A stretch of DNA of 64,000 nucleotides from the NCBI RefSeq assembly GCF_003342675.1, contig NZ_CP031149.1, forward strand, positions 83,063 through 147,062, written 5' to 3'. This stretch comes from Haloplanus rubicundus. Lineage in GTDB: Archaea > Halobacteriota > Halobacteria > Halobacteriales > Haloferacaceae. Position 1 is the stretch's first letter. The number at the start of each line of letters is the position of its first letter. This document shows, piece after piece, positions 18,122 to 26,798 of this stretch. The notes under the pieces were generated by a model, which saw nothing but the letters and a program-made list of their open reading frames with translations, was not told the origin of the DNA and ran no database searches. The position numbers and the translations under genes are program-made.

Positions 18122-19480
18122 TCAGTGTCGGTGATCAGGGGCGCGTCCGTCGATGGCGTGCGCCTCTGCCAACTCCACCACATCGTAGACGTGAATCCCT
18201 GATTTGAACCAGAGAACGCGGTCTCTCGCCTCCTCAAAATCGTCCGCTGAGCACTCTAACCGCTCCGACACTGCGACAAGCAAGTGGTCGAGATCGGCCC
18301 CTCGAATTTTCGCTAGCTTCTCATTGAGGTACTCGGGTGTCCAGAAGCCCACGATTTCGAAGATTGCTCGTCGTCCGTCCGGATGTTCGATCGCGAAGTC
18401 GGGGATCATCACTTCGGCACCGAGATCGAAGACATCGTCTTCTCGGACAAGTTCCCACTCCGTATTCGCTCGTTCCCACTTGTTGGCGAGCGTCCGTTCG
18501 ACATCGCTATCGAAGCGGTTGCCAGCGCTGTAATGGGAATCGAGGCCCTCAGTATGGTCGAGCATGAACTGACGTGTCTCACCGGAGGTTTCGTCGACGA
18601 GAATCGTCGCGGTCATCTCCCACCGATCACAGAGGGGTAACGCCGGCAGGAAGTTCGCCATGCGAATCCCGTACTTCTGCGATTGGGAGAACAGCGACGC
18701 GGGCCCGTCCAGTACGGCCTCGTAGCCGGCGGCTTGGTCGGTACTCGGGACGCGTTCACCGTCGGCGTTGATCGGATAGATCCGGTGCATCAACCCGAAC
18801 AGCTTCACGTAGCTGAACACCGTTCCGAAGTGATCCCAGACGCGAATTCGCATCTCCGTCGCATCGTAGAGCACCGCTTGGGCCAGCGCGAGGTTGTACC
18901 GGGTCAACAACCAGTCCACGGTGAGATCCGTGTGTTCGTACTCCGCGTCGCTGCTGCCGGTCAGGTTGGTCGTCGACGTCGATGTATCATCATCACTGGC
19001 GTACTGGTCGGCCGTCCGCGTCCCGATTCGGACGAGTCGCTTGTTGTCCTCGAGATCGGCGTACATCCCGCGATAACACTCTTCGAGCGACAGTCCGAGG
19101 TCGTCGGCGACCGCGCTGTACACCTCCAGTTTCTGTGTATCCTCGCCGAGGGTGGGCTGGCGGACGATCGGATAGCGCTCGTTAGCTTTCTCGAAGAGTT
19201 GCTGGCGGATCTCGCGCGGTTCGACGGAGGCGACGACCTTGAATTCGGACTCGTCTTTGAGGAGCTTCGCAAGCCCCTGAACGATCTTGTAGTCGGTATC
19301 CGCGACAGTCAACTCGTCAATCGCGTCCTCAAGATCGCCTTTCGGCTCGCCGAGATGGGCCTCGAACAACTGGAGCAATTCCCGAGCAGTCTTTCGGTAG
19401 CGCTCCTCATCAGGATCGATGAACAGCGGCGTAGTCATCTCGTCAGTCGTGCGCGAGCGTGCGAGGTCAGCCGTCAGCAT
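18122..19480 (-). CDS. Bax1-like nuclease (DUF790), partner of XPB
   Basis: 452 residues. The C-terminal PD-(D/E)XK pattern is visible near residues 365-390 (MIPDFAIEHPDG, AIFEIVGFW). The N-terminal part (LLTRYNLALAQAVLYDATEM, FGLMHRIYPI) matches DUF790. Bax1 binds archaeal XPB and cuts bubble DNA in nucleotide excision repair. The start overlaps the end of the XPB gene by 14 nt, so the two are co-expressed. This confirms the pair, and it looks complete. Confidence 0.85.
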   Translation of the reverse strand: MLTADLARSRTTDEMTTPLFIDPDEERYRKTARELLQLFEAHLGEPKGDLEDAIDELTVADTDYKIVQGLAKLLKDESEFKVVASVEPREIRQQLFEKANERYPIVRQPTLGEDTQKLEVYSAVADDLGLSLEECYRGMYADLEDNKRLVRIGTRTADQYASDDDTSTSTTNLTGSSDAEYEHTDLTVDWLLTRYNLALAQAVLYDATEMRIRVWDHFGTVFSYVKLFGLMHRIYPINADGERVPSTDQAAGYEAVLDGPASLFSQSQKYGIRMANFLPALPLCDRWEMTATILVDETSGETRQFMLDHTEGLDSHYSAGNRFDSDVERTLANKWERANTEWELVREDDVFDLGAEVMIPDFAIEHPDGRRAIFEIVGFWTPEYLNEKLAKIRGADLDHLLVAVSERLECSADDFEEARDRVLWFKSGIHVYDVVELAEAHAIDGRAPDHRH

Positions 19481-20825
19481 TAGTTGTCACCCCCTCACGG
19501 CGTCGCTGGGAGACGTACGTCTCCATCGTATCCTCGGTGATGATTTCGTAGAGACGGGCGGGCTGGCGGTCGTCAGTGGGCCGCAGGATGCGCCCGAGCC
19601 GTTGCGCGTACTGGCGTTTCGAGGCGCTCCCGGAAAGGATGATACCAACGTTTGCCGCCGGGACGTCGATGCCTTCGTCGAGGACTTGGGACGTCACGAG
19701 CATCGAGTAGTCGCCCGTGCGGAACCGCTCGAGGATCTCGGTGCGTTCGTCGGTCTTCGTCTGGTGGGTGATACAGGGGACGATGAACTCCTGGGAGATG
19801 TCGTAGGCAAAGTCGTTGTTGGCGGTGAAAATGATGGCGCGGTCGTCGTGATGGCGCTTGATGAGATTGTCGAGCGTGTCGAGTTTCTTCTCGGCGGTGC
19901 GGGCGATTCGTTCGGCCCGTTGCTTGGCGATGAGTGCCCGCCGGCCTTGCGGGTCGTAGGACGTGCGTTTGAGAAACTCCGCATAACCCTCCTCCTTCCA
20001 GAGGTTGAACTTGTGACTGTCGACGTAGTCGCGATAGATCTGGTACTCCTCGTCGTATTGTTGGCGCTCGTCGGGCGTGAGCTCGACCGACATGTGGATC
20101 GTCTCGTATTTGCTGAGGTATTCGCCAGCGAGTTCGTCGACGTCCTCACGGTAGACGACCGGGCCGAGGAGGTCCTCGAGGAGTTCGTGCTTGCCGTCGG
20201 GCCGCTCGTAGGTTGCAGTCAACCCGAGGCGATATGGCGCGATCATCATCTCGGGGATCTGCCGGTAGGTCGGGGCTGGCAAGTGGTGTTCCTCGTCGAC
20301 GACGAGCAGGCCGAACCGGTCGCCGTACTCGTTGACGTAGCGGTAGGCGCTGTCGTAGGTGGTGACGGTGATCGCGGTGACGTCGTGGCTGCCGCCACCG
20401 AGGACGCCGACCGGCTCTGTAAGTTGGTCGCCGAAGGCGTTGGTGAGCGTGGCGTGCCACTGGTTCATCAGGTCGATCGTCGGCGTCACGACGAGCGCGC
20501 TGACGCTGGCGTCGGCGATGGCCTGCAGCCCGAGGAACGTCTTCCCGCTGCCCGTCGGGAGGACGACACTCCCTCGGCGCCCGTGGTTGATCCAGGCGTC
20601 GAGGGCGGCCTGTTGGTAGTCACGCGGTTCGATGTGAAGTGCCGGCGTAAGTTCGAGGTCGGGGTAGCCCCGGGCAGCATCCTCGCAGGCTGCACCGAAT
20701 CCATCGCGCAGCGTGGCTTGGTCGTCGCTGCCCGTCCATTTGCCGGCCCATTCGAGGAGGGTTCGATACCGATAGGCCTGTGTGCGATGCTCGTCGACGC
20801 GGTCGTCCCACTCCGCATGGGGCAC
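19467..20825 (-). CDS. xpb: XPB-family DNA repair helicase
   Basis: About 452 residues from GTG 20825. Helicase motifs are intact: Walker A PTGSGKT (90-96), VVDEEHHL near 171, LGLTATYERPDG, a segment with IIFTANNDF, TSQVLDEGIDVP and the arginine-finger run QRLGRILRP. Upstream of the GTG the frame still reads IEFDDGTLLLRDAPENV, which looks like genuine XPB N-terminus, but a TAG at 20883 precedes it with no ATG, GTG or TTG in between. Either a rare start is used or the first residues are lost. Co-transcribed with the Bax1-like nuclease. Confidence 0.88.
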   Translation of the reverse strand: MPHAEWDDRVDEHRTQAYRYRTLLEWAGKWTGSDDQATLRDGFGAACEDAARGYPDLELTPALHIEPRDYQQAALDAWINHGRRGSVVLPTGSGKTFLGLQAIADASVSALVVTPTIDLMNQWHATLTNAFGDQLTEPVGVLGGGSHDVTAITVTTYDSAYRYVNEYGDRFGLLVVDEEHHLPAPTYRQIPEMMIAPYRLGLTATYERPDGKHELLEDLLGPVVYREDVDELAGEYLSKYETIHMSVELTPDERQQYDEEYQIYRDYVDSHKFNLWKEEGYAEFLKRTSYDPQGRRALIAKQRAERIARTAEKKLDTLDNLIKRHHDDRAIIFTANNDFAYDISQEFIVPCITHQTKTDERTEILERFRTGDYSMLVTSQVLDEGIDVPAANVGIILSGSASKRQYAQRLGRILRPTDDRQPARLYEIITEDTMETYVSQRRREGVTTNADG

Positions 20826-21026
20826 ATTCTCGGGTGCGTCACGGAGTAGGAGGGTTCCGTCGTCGAATTCGATCCGAATTCGCTATGTAGATACATGCGA
20901 CCGGTCGGATTCAATCTGTGGGTCGCGTTTGAGTGGTTCCTGTGACTCGACGTGGGGGCGTCGGTGCTTCATACTCTTCGTTCGAAACTAGTGCTCGGTC
21001 AATCGCCAATTATCGAAGTTGCAAGG

Positions 21027-21060
21027 CTAAAACCCCGCCTTCAGTACGGGGAGAATGTCA
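21027..21060 (+). repeat. IS200/IS605-type right-end hairpin remnant
   Basis: CCCCG (21033) ... CGGGG (21047-21051) with a short loop, followed by AGAATGTCA. Similar hairpins ending in GGATGTCA recur at 58030-58058 and 58542-58570. These look like right ends of tnpB elements without the gene. The remaining 20915-21176 stretch holds no gene I can support. Confidence 0.45.
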
Positions 21061-21176
21061 AGACACTCTCGGATATACGTACGTGAACGGTTGGGCGAGC
21101 AACGCTCACCAGATTGATTTGACGACGACCATCTCCCAGACAGCAGGCTTTACCGTGCGCCACGCATTTTAAAAGT

Positions 21177-21830
21177 ATGACTTCCAGTAGTCACATGGTG
21201 ATCGCTGGCGGCGGACGCGTCGGATTCCGGGTCGCAGAGTTCTTCAAACAACGTGGACACAGCGTGACAGTTATCGAGCAAGATCCGGACCGAGCGCACG
21301 AGCAGGACTCGGACGATATTGAAATCGTGATAGACGACGCGACACATCCGTCCGTGTTATCAAACGTTATCACGGAGGAGACGACCGTCATCGGTGCCCT
21401 AACAGACAGTGACAGCACCAATCTCGCGGTCTGCCTAGCTGCGAAAACGTTCCAGCCGGACATCCGAACGGTCGCACGTATCACCAATGCCGACGACGAG
21501 GAGTTCGAACAACTCGTCGACGAAGTCGTGTTCCCGGAGCGTGCAAGCGTCAAAACCGCAGTGAACGCACTCAGCGGGAGCGACGTGCGAACGTTCGAGG
21601 ACGTCACCGGTAAGATGGAGGTGTTCGACATCCGCGTCGCCCCCGAGTCGCCGATCGCAGGACAGCTTCTCGACGACGCTGACCTTCCGGAGGGGAGCCT
21701 CGTGATCTCCGGGGCGGGGGGAGAGCGGACAGCTACCTCCGAAACGCGACTGGAAGCCGGCGAACGGTATATTATCGCAGCCGATCCTGCTGCCGCAGAT
21801 AGCGTTATCTCGGCGTTCCGTGGGGAATGA
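21177..21830 (+). CDS. trkA: TrkA/RCK domain potassium channel regulatory protein
   Basis: 217 residues. RCK_N Rossmann fold with VIAGGGRVGFRVAEFF (GxGxxG-like), VIEQDPDRAH, VIGALTDSDSTNLAV. A C-terminal TrkA_C (RCK_C) domain starts near VFDIRVAPESPIAGQLL and ends with GERYIIAADP. Such proteins bind NAD(H) or nucleotides in the cytoplasm and gate K+ uptake systems or transporters. No TrkH or channel gene is adjacent. The antiporter fragment at 12.5 kb ends at the start of a similar domain, hinting that both came from one antiporter-RCK region. Confidence 0.85.
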   Translation: MTSSSHMVIAGGGRVGFRVAEFFKQRGHSVTVIEQDPDRAHEQDSDDIEIVIDDATHPSVLSNVITEETTVIGALTDSDSTNLAVCLAAKTFQPDIRTVARITNADDEEFEQLVDEVVFPERASVKTAVNALSGSDVRTFEDVTGKMEVFDIRVAPESPIAGQLLDDADLPEGSLVISGAGGERTATSETRLEAGERYIIAADPAAADSVISAFRGE

Positions 21831-21848
21831 GAGACGGCGGGAGCGCTG

Positions 21849-22151
21849 GTGTTCAAATTTGCGACCCTCTCGATCATCGGGCAGAATATCCGGTCGATTC
21901 TTACTGAGTACGGCTATCGCTGGGAGATCGAGAGTGGGTACAGGTCGATCAAACGGTTCATGGCAGCGACGACGTCGAAGGATTTCGGGCTTCGATTCTT
22001 CTACTTCGCGTTTGCGTGTCTGCTGTACTCTATCTGGCGAGCGGTCGATCTGCTCGTGCAGGTTGAGTTGACCGATGAGTACGAGTACTCGCCTATTGTG
22101 ACGGCCGACAATACGCTGACGCTGCTGAAGAAGGAGACTGGAATCGGGTAG
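21849..22151 (+). pseudogene. C-terminal fragment of a DDE transposase
   Basis: 100 residues beginning near FATLSIIGQNIRSILTEY, with YRWEIESGYRSIKRFM and FYFAFACLLYSIWRAVDLL. This is the catalytic-Glu and C-terminal helix region of haloarchaeal DDE transposases (ISH3/IS4-like). The first two catalytic Asp residues and the N-terminus are absent. It directly follows trkA. Confidence 0.6.
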
Positions 22152-22600
22152 TGAGGAACTCTATTCGAGTTAGCGTGCCGCTGAGTGGCTACGCTGCTGG
22201 AAGTCTCGAAAGATTACCCATATGATTGAGTGTTTGACAGGAATAGCTGCTTGGAAAGCAATCTGGATCAGTTTCCGCTGACCGAATCTGTCAAATTCAC
22301 GCATCACAGCCCCGCTAAACCCGCTGTAGTCTCAACTTCCACCACGTTCCTTTCGATATATCACTATACAGTTTATTAACTACATCTGAATCCCTAAAGC
22401 ACGGTATTTCTGCTTTAGAGCCTCTGTATCGCGCGTTTACTGAGTTGCATTTTCGAGAGTCGAGTGAGTACTCTTACTTCGATAAGAGTACGTACTTTCA
22501 AGCAGGTGGCCGCCGTCTACCAAAGCGAATCCCATGACTCCACCTGACATCCCAAGTATTCCCGCTCAGATAGCCCTCGAAGCACGGTTCCACGGAGGCG
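22152..22600. other. AT-rich intergenic region before the integrase
   Basis: No gene supported. It is markedly AT-richer than its surroundings around 22350-22420. The only clear structure is the inverted repeat at 22468-22491. Confidence 0.4.
22468..22491. promoter_or_regulatory. Inverted repeat upstream of the integrase
   Basis: GTACTCTTA, 6 nt, TAAGAGTAC: a 9-bp perfect dyad about 120 bp upstream of the recombinase start. It could be an operator or a recombinase-binding core site. Confidence 0.45.
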
Positions 22601-22609
22601 GTGAGTGAG

Positions 22610-23851
22610 ATGAGTTCTTCTGGCAACGGCGAGGGCCACACGGACGGCCAGGATGATCGGCCGGTCGAGATCGCGGACGTCGTCAAGGATTACCTCACGG
22701 ACAAGGGCAAAGGAGCGGAAGGAAAGAGCGGGACGTACCGCCGGGATGCAAAACGCGAACTCGGCCGCTTTTTCACTTTCCTCGAAGATGAGCGCCCGCG
22801 TTCGCCTACGACATTCGAGGAGCTGACTATCCGGGATATCCGCCAATACGCTCGCCATCTCGCGACACAGGATTGGACTGAAAGCACGAAGCAGAACTAT
22901 TACGCCCACATTTCGGCGTTCTGCGGATGGGCGGTACGCGAGGGATATCTGGACGAGAATCCTGCGTTGAAATCACGGGCAAAAGAGCCACTTCCAGAAG
23001 ACGACGGACGGAAGACCGAACGCCAACAGGCGTGGTCACCCGAGCAGCGAACAGCACTCTTAGAGTACGTCGACGAACAGGCACACGAAGCCATCGACGA
23101 AGTGGGCGAGAACCGCTACGAGGCGATCAAAGCGTGTCGCGACCGAGCGCTCGTCTATCTCCTGTGCTTCTCGGGTGTTCGCGGCGCGGAAGTCCTGGCC
23201 GATGTCGCCGACGCCCGACGAGGTCGTGATGGGCTTCGCTGGTCGGACGTTTCCCTCGAGGACAACACAATCACCGTCCTCGGGAAGAAGGGTGAATGGA
23301 GCGATAGGGCTGTCCCACCGTCTGCGATCCCGTCACTCGAACGCCTCCGGTCAGTACTGAACCCATCGAGTGACGACTGGCCCGTGTTCACGACGCTGTC
23401 GTATCCAACCCTCGTCGAGACGTTCAAAGACGAACTCGTTGAGCAGGACTATACGCGCAAAGAGGCTGAGAGTCTGCATCGCGAGCAGGTGAACGATGGG
23501 GACGTCTCGATGATCGAACTCTGCGTCGAGTACGATGTCGACCCTCCGGCGTTGACGACCCACAGCGCACGGCGGATTTTGCAGCGACTCACAGAGGAAG
23601 CAGACATCGACTTGGATGACGACAAACACGGCTATCTTGCCCCGCACGGCGCTCGTCGGGGAGCTGGCGAAGTGATGGTTCGGGAGTTCGGGTACACGGA
23701 GGCGGCACGGCACCTGGATAACTCCGAGGAGGTTGTTCGCGAGCACTACTCACATATCGAGGCGAGTGAACGCGCTCAGATGGCTGAGACGGCGTTTCAG
23801 AATCAGCGACCTAGCCAGAAAGATGTGCCCGACCAGGACTCCGACGGGTAG
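22610..23851 (+). CDS. Tyrosine recombinase/integrase (XerC/D-like)
   Basis: Up to 416 residues. ATG 22610 is preferred over GTG 22601 because GGTGAG lies 5 nt before it. A SAM-like N-terminal core-binding domain (STKQNYYAHISAFCGWAVREG) precedes the catalytic domain with Arg (SGVRGAEVL), HxxR (PHGARRG), His (ARHLDNS) and the nucleophile Tyr (REHYSHIE). All needed residues are present. Proteins of this type serve plasmid resolution or site-specific integration. It lies just upstream of the partition locus. Confidence 0.88.
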   Translation: MSSSGNGEGHTDGQDDRPVEIADVVKDYLTDKGKGAEGKSGTYRRDAKRELGRFFTFLEDERPRSPTTFEELTIRDIRQYARHLATQDWTESTKQNYYAHISAFCGWAVREGYLDENPALKSRAKEPLPEDDGRKTERQQAWSPEQRTALLEYVDEQAHEAIDEVGENRYEAIKACRDRALVYLLCFSGVRGAEVLADVADARRGRDGLRWSDVSLEDNTITVLGKKGEWSDRAVPPSAIPSLERLRSVLNPSSDDWPVFTTLSYPTLVETFKDELVEQDYTRKEAESLHREQVNDGDVSMIELCVEYDVDPPALTTHSARRILQRLTEEADIDLDDDKHGYLAPHGARRGAGEVMVREFGYTEAARHLDNSEEVVREHYSHIEASERAQMAETAFQNQRPSQKDVPDQDSDG

Positions 23852-23934
23852 CACTCAGCTATCCACTGTGCCCCAGTCAGTAGCGGTCTTAATTTCCGTC
23901 ATAGTAGTGCTAACATGTTGAATGTTCAAAATGT

Positions 23935-24216
23935 AGTTACCGTGAATAATGGAAATAGTGTAACAAATAGTACTAACAGCAACAGCTTTTTTAACAGTAA
24001 CATCGCTAATAACGGTACTACTGACTATAGTAGTAATAATGGTAATACCGCATATACTGTTAAAATCGGTATTACCGTTATTATTGCCGCATTAGTATAG
24101 GCCCTACATAGGTTAAAATGCCGAATTGGAGGAATAGAAGCAGATCAATAATATTATTATTAACGGTAGTACCGTTCTGAACGGTAATCGTCTGACGAAC
24201 AATTATAACGGTATGA
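23935..24216. repeat. AT-rich array of ACGGTA motifs (candidate partition site)
   Basis: About 300 bp of very AT-rich sequence immediately before parA, with repeated ACGGTA/TACCGT cores: 23937, 24011, 24041-24050 (GGTAATACCG), 24067-24079 (CGGTATTACCG), a perfect dyad AACGGTA-G-TACCGTT at 24162-24176, 24180 and 24207. A short Asn-rich frame at 23915-24100 simply reads the AAT repeats. Position and repetition fit a centromere or operator bound by the parA partner. Confidence 0.6.
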
Positions 24217-24235
24217 AATCAATTTGAGGGTAGTT

Positions 24236-25120
24236 ATGACCGACACCTACCCAGAAGTACTCGCCATCTCGTTTCAGAAGGGTGGCACTGGCAAAACATT
24301 CACCTCGTTGAATATTGCGGGTGGTCTTGCAGCTCGCGGCTTCAACGTGCTTGCCATCGACCTTGACCCACAGGGCACTCTCACCGCAAACCTTGGGAAG
24401 CGAGACCTCTACAAAGACCTAGACGCGCTCTCACTGGATGAAATCCTTTTAGATCCGAAAAGTTGGGATAATGTGAACGAACTCGTTCTCACCGATCACG
24501 AAGAGTTCGATCTTATCCCCAGCAACCAGACTTTCAACGGGAACAAGACGCCTCTGGACTCGGCTGATGCCGGCGAGAACCGACTGGGGCGGCTCTTACA
24601 ACGGCTTGAAGACGATTATCATTACATCGTGTGTGATTGCCCACCGGATTTCTCACCATACGCGAAAAACGCAGTCACGGCCGGTGAGAAGATTGTCGTG
24701 CCGATGGAGCCAGAGACGGAGATGCCACATTCGACGGACCTGTTGTTCGATCAATACGAGGTTCTTGGAATGATGCACGATCTCGAGATTCAGTATCTCG
24801 CCTTCCTGATGACGGTGAACTCGACGAAGATGACCAACGAGAACAAGCGAATTGTCGAGTGGTTCAACGAAACTTTCGACGAGAAAGGCGTCACTACTGA
24901 TCATCGGGCGGCGTTCGCGAGGGCGAAAAAGAGCCAGCAGTCAATCTACGCTCACCCAGAATCGCTCCGGAACGACGAAATCGAACGATACGACGAACTC
25001 CTTCAATTGATTCTTAAGCAGACATCACCCCCCACGCTCGGATTGGATGTTGAAGCGGCAAAGGCGATGACCGTCGAAGATATTCGCGCTGCGGCGGCCG
25101 ACCGGGAGGTGGAAGCATGA
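24236..25120 (+). CDS. parA: ParA-family partition ATPase
   Basis: 294 residues from ATG 24236, with GAGG 6 nt upstream; a TTG at 24224 is unlikely. The deviant Walker A KGGTGKT is at residues 15-21, followed by LAIDLDPQGTLTANLG and Walker B YIVCDCPPDFS. This is the typical plasmid ParA/MinD-like NTPase that moves DNA over the nucleoid. It overlaps the next gene by 4 nt and is preceded by the ACGGTA repeats. Confidence 0.92.
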   Translation: MTDTYPEVLAISFQKGGTGKTFTSLNIAGGLAARGFNVLAIDLDPQGTLTANLGKRDLYKDLDALSLDEILLDPKSWDNVNELVLTDHEEFDLIPSNQTFNGNKTPLDSADAGENRLGRLLQRLEDDYHYIVCDCPPDFSPYAKNAVTAGEKIVVPMEPETEMPHSTDLLFDQYEVLGMMHDLEIQYLAFLMTVNSTKMTNENKRIVEWFNETFDEKGVTTDHRAAFARAKKSQQSIYAHPESLRNDEIERYDELLQLILKQTSPPTLGLDVEAAKAMTVEDIRAAAADREVEA

Positions 25121-25599
25121 GTGACGATTCCTCTGAAGACGACTTTGAGGCACAGATGAGCGATGTTTCAGAGCGGGCACAGAAACTCGGAGTCTCCGGT
25201 TCGGACCCAAGCTCGAGTTCGGGCGCTGAATCGTTGTCCGAAAATACCACGGGTGACACTGAGGAGAGAGCCGAAGTGGATTCTGATGATCCATCGGCTG
25301 CTCAGCAGGCAGTTGAACAAGAGTCACGCACGACTGGAGGACCTGATACCCACGAATACCCGAACCCAGATAGGGAGCTGGGAGCACTCACTGATGTATA
25401 CAGGAATAATAACGTATTCCTCTCACCCGAGGTCGTCGACGCCGTTGAGGGTCTCTGGGATGACATCGAGTACGAATGGAAGAAGTCTCACGATACGGAA
25501 CTCAACAAGAACTGGGACTTCTACATGGCCTGCTTCCGAGTCATCTTAGACAATCCCGATCTCGTCCGTGACGAACTTGATATGGATACTGAGTCGTAG
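25117..25599 (+). CDS. Acidic ParA partner, candidate centromere-binding protein
   Basis: 160 residues, coupled to parA by an ATGA overlap. The first 90 residues are low-complexity and acidic (Ser/Asp/Glu). The C-terminal 70 form a compact helical region (LSPEVVDAVEGLWDDIEYEWKK). No ParB domain is visible. The second gene of type Ib/archaeal par loci is typically an unrelated adaptor, so the role is inferred from context. Confidence 0.6.
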   Translation: MSDDSSEDDFEAQMSDVSERAQKLGVSGSDPSSSSGAESLSENTTGDTEERAEVDSDDPSAAQQAVEQESRTTGGPDTHEYPNPDRELGALTDVYRNNNVFLSPEVVDAVEGLWDDIEYEWKKSHDTELNKNWDFYMACFRVILDNPDLVRDELDMDTES

Positions 25600-25730
25600 T
25601 TTCGGTATCTCCGAGGACAGATTTTCAACTCTTAGCTTAGTTTAGATAGTGAAGGACGTCTAATGTAAAGACATCAATTTAGCATGTTGATCTCCTTTCG
25701 ACCCTCCTGTGGGCTGTCGATTTAGACAAA

Positions 25731-25755
25731 GGATATATATCACGTCGATATATCC
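25731..25755. promoter_or_regulatory. AT-rich dyad before the structured region
   Basis: GGATATAT, 9 nt, ATATATCC. It contains TATA-like sequence about 30-50 bp before the 25784-25916 inverted repeat and could be its promoter. Confidence 0.35.
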
Positions 25756-25783
25756 CCACGGGACAGGCTACGACACCCGGACA

Positions 25784-25916
25784 GGACGTCTACGCGGATA
25801 AGTAACGAAACGAGCCCGCTTCGTGGGCTAGTAGCGTTACTCGGGCACTTCTTGGAGGGTGTTTCCCCTGTGATCTGTACTTTTGGAGTAGTACAGGTCA
25901 CTACGCGTAGACGTCC
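25784..25916 (+). ncRNA. Multi-branched inverted repeat (candidate ncRNA or origin structure)
   Basis: An outer 13-bp stem, GGACGTCTACGCG (25784-25796) with CGCGTAGACGTCC (25904-25916), encloses further stems. These are GTAACG/CGTTAC (25802-25807, 25835-25840) with AGCCC/GGGCT inside, a small GGG/CCC hairpin near 25856-25867, and TGA-CTGTAC/GTACAG-TCA (25871-25880, 25891-25900). It follows the par genes and precedes a convergent gene. No reading frame explains it. Either strand could be transcribed. The rest of 25600-26071 holds no gene. Confidence 0.55.
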
Positions 25917-26071
25917 ACGGAATGCGCCGTAGTCCAAGCAGACCAGTTGAGCCCTCCCCTTGCCTGACTCACGTTGTTGCTGACTGTCGACTGATCCACA
26001 CCATCGGTAGCGCTGCCCGTGTCCACCCTTCTCCTGGCTGGAGAGGCCAATGTATTTTCCTCGAGACTGCC

Positions 26072-26572
26072 TCATTCTGAACCGCCAATCTCTAAGAGAA
26101 CCTCGACGAGGAACTCGAGGTCGTGAATTTCCTGATCGAGCTGAGCGCGTTCGAGTTCACGAGTGAGGAGCGCATCGAGAAGGCGCTGCTTGAGCAGGAT
26201 CGCCTCTGCCGACCGAATCGCATCTATCTCTTCGTCGACTAGTGTTGGTTGAGTGGCGTCGGGAAGTTTTCCGTCTGGTCGGGGCACGAGTCCTGCTCGA
26301 ATGTCGGTACGAACGCGTCTGTAGTGTTTACACCCCCCTTCCGGCGGGTCATCAGGGCACGTACAGGTTCGTTGGAGTGCGTCGACCTCGTAGACGCTCC
26401 CGGACGCCGATCTGACCTCATATACGCCGCCCTGTTGGAGCAGCGCGACATCCATCTCCTGGGTCTGCGCCCGGCCCTCACGTCGGATTGCGGCGTTCTC
26501 AAGCGACTGTGCCAATACTTCTGCTAGGTTGGAATCGGATGCTGCTGTTGCCATCGGGATATCGGTCTCCAC
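26072..26572 (-). CDS. SWIM zinc finger protein
   Basis: 166 residues from GTG 26572, or 160 from ATG 26554. A SWIM finger is clear: VYEVDALQRTCTCPDDPPEG then CKHYRRV (CxCxnCxH), a zinc fold for DNA or protein binding. It is followed by a long charged helix to the C-terminus. Transcribed from a TTTGTCG-type leader, with a TATA-like gcatatatc about 20 nt before it on the same strand. A second SWIM protein is encoded at 46601-47611. Confidence 0.75.
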   Translation of the reverse strand: METDIPMATAASDSNLAEVLAQSLENAAIRREGRAQTQEMDVALLQQGGVYEVRSASGSVYEVDALQRTCTCPDDPPEGGCKHYRRVRTDIRAGLVPRPDGKLPDATQPTLVDEEIDAIRSAEAILLKQRLLDALLTRELERAQLDQEIHDLEFLVEVLLEIGGSE

Positions 26573-26625
26573 GGGGTGACGGCGCTTCGAGATGCTGTAC
26601 GCGGCCCACGGTTGCCTCTAGCGCT

Positions 26626-26654
26626 GCCCCTCTACACCCGCCGGGGGCGACAAA
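26626..26654 (-). promoter_or_regulatory. TTTGTCG hairpin leader, copy L1
   Basis: On the minus strand TTTGTC is followed by the stem GCCCC/GGGGC around a 13-nt loop containing GGCGGGTG. It lies 54-72 nt before the SWIM gene start. One of at least ten such leaders. Confidence 0.6.
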
Positions 26655-26798
26655 TCGGCGGGTGGGTCCTGATATATGCGGCGAATAGGCGGGGTTTCGG
26701 GGGTCTAAGGGTTGAATTGCCGAATCTTACATATCGACATCGCACGTATTAGGACGCGAGCGACTACCCGCGCAAACACCTCGCTATCAATTCCCTCC

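Noticed and set aside
19419..20849. 476-codon plus-strand frame opposite XPB
   Set aside because: Shadow of the XPB gene caused by GC-rich codon bias; the minus-strand product has all helicase motifs.
23915..24100. 61-codon Asn-rich frame before parA
   Set aside because: It only reads AAT/GGTA repeats, has no codon bias and overlaps the dyads; better explained as non-coding partition DNA.
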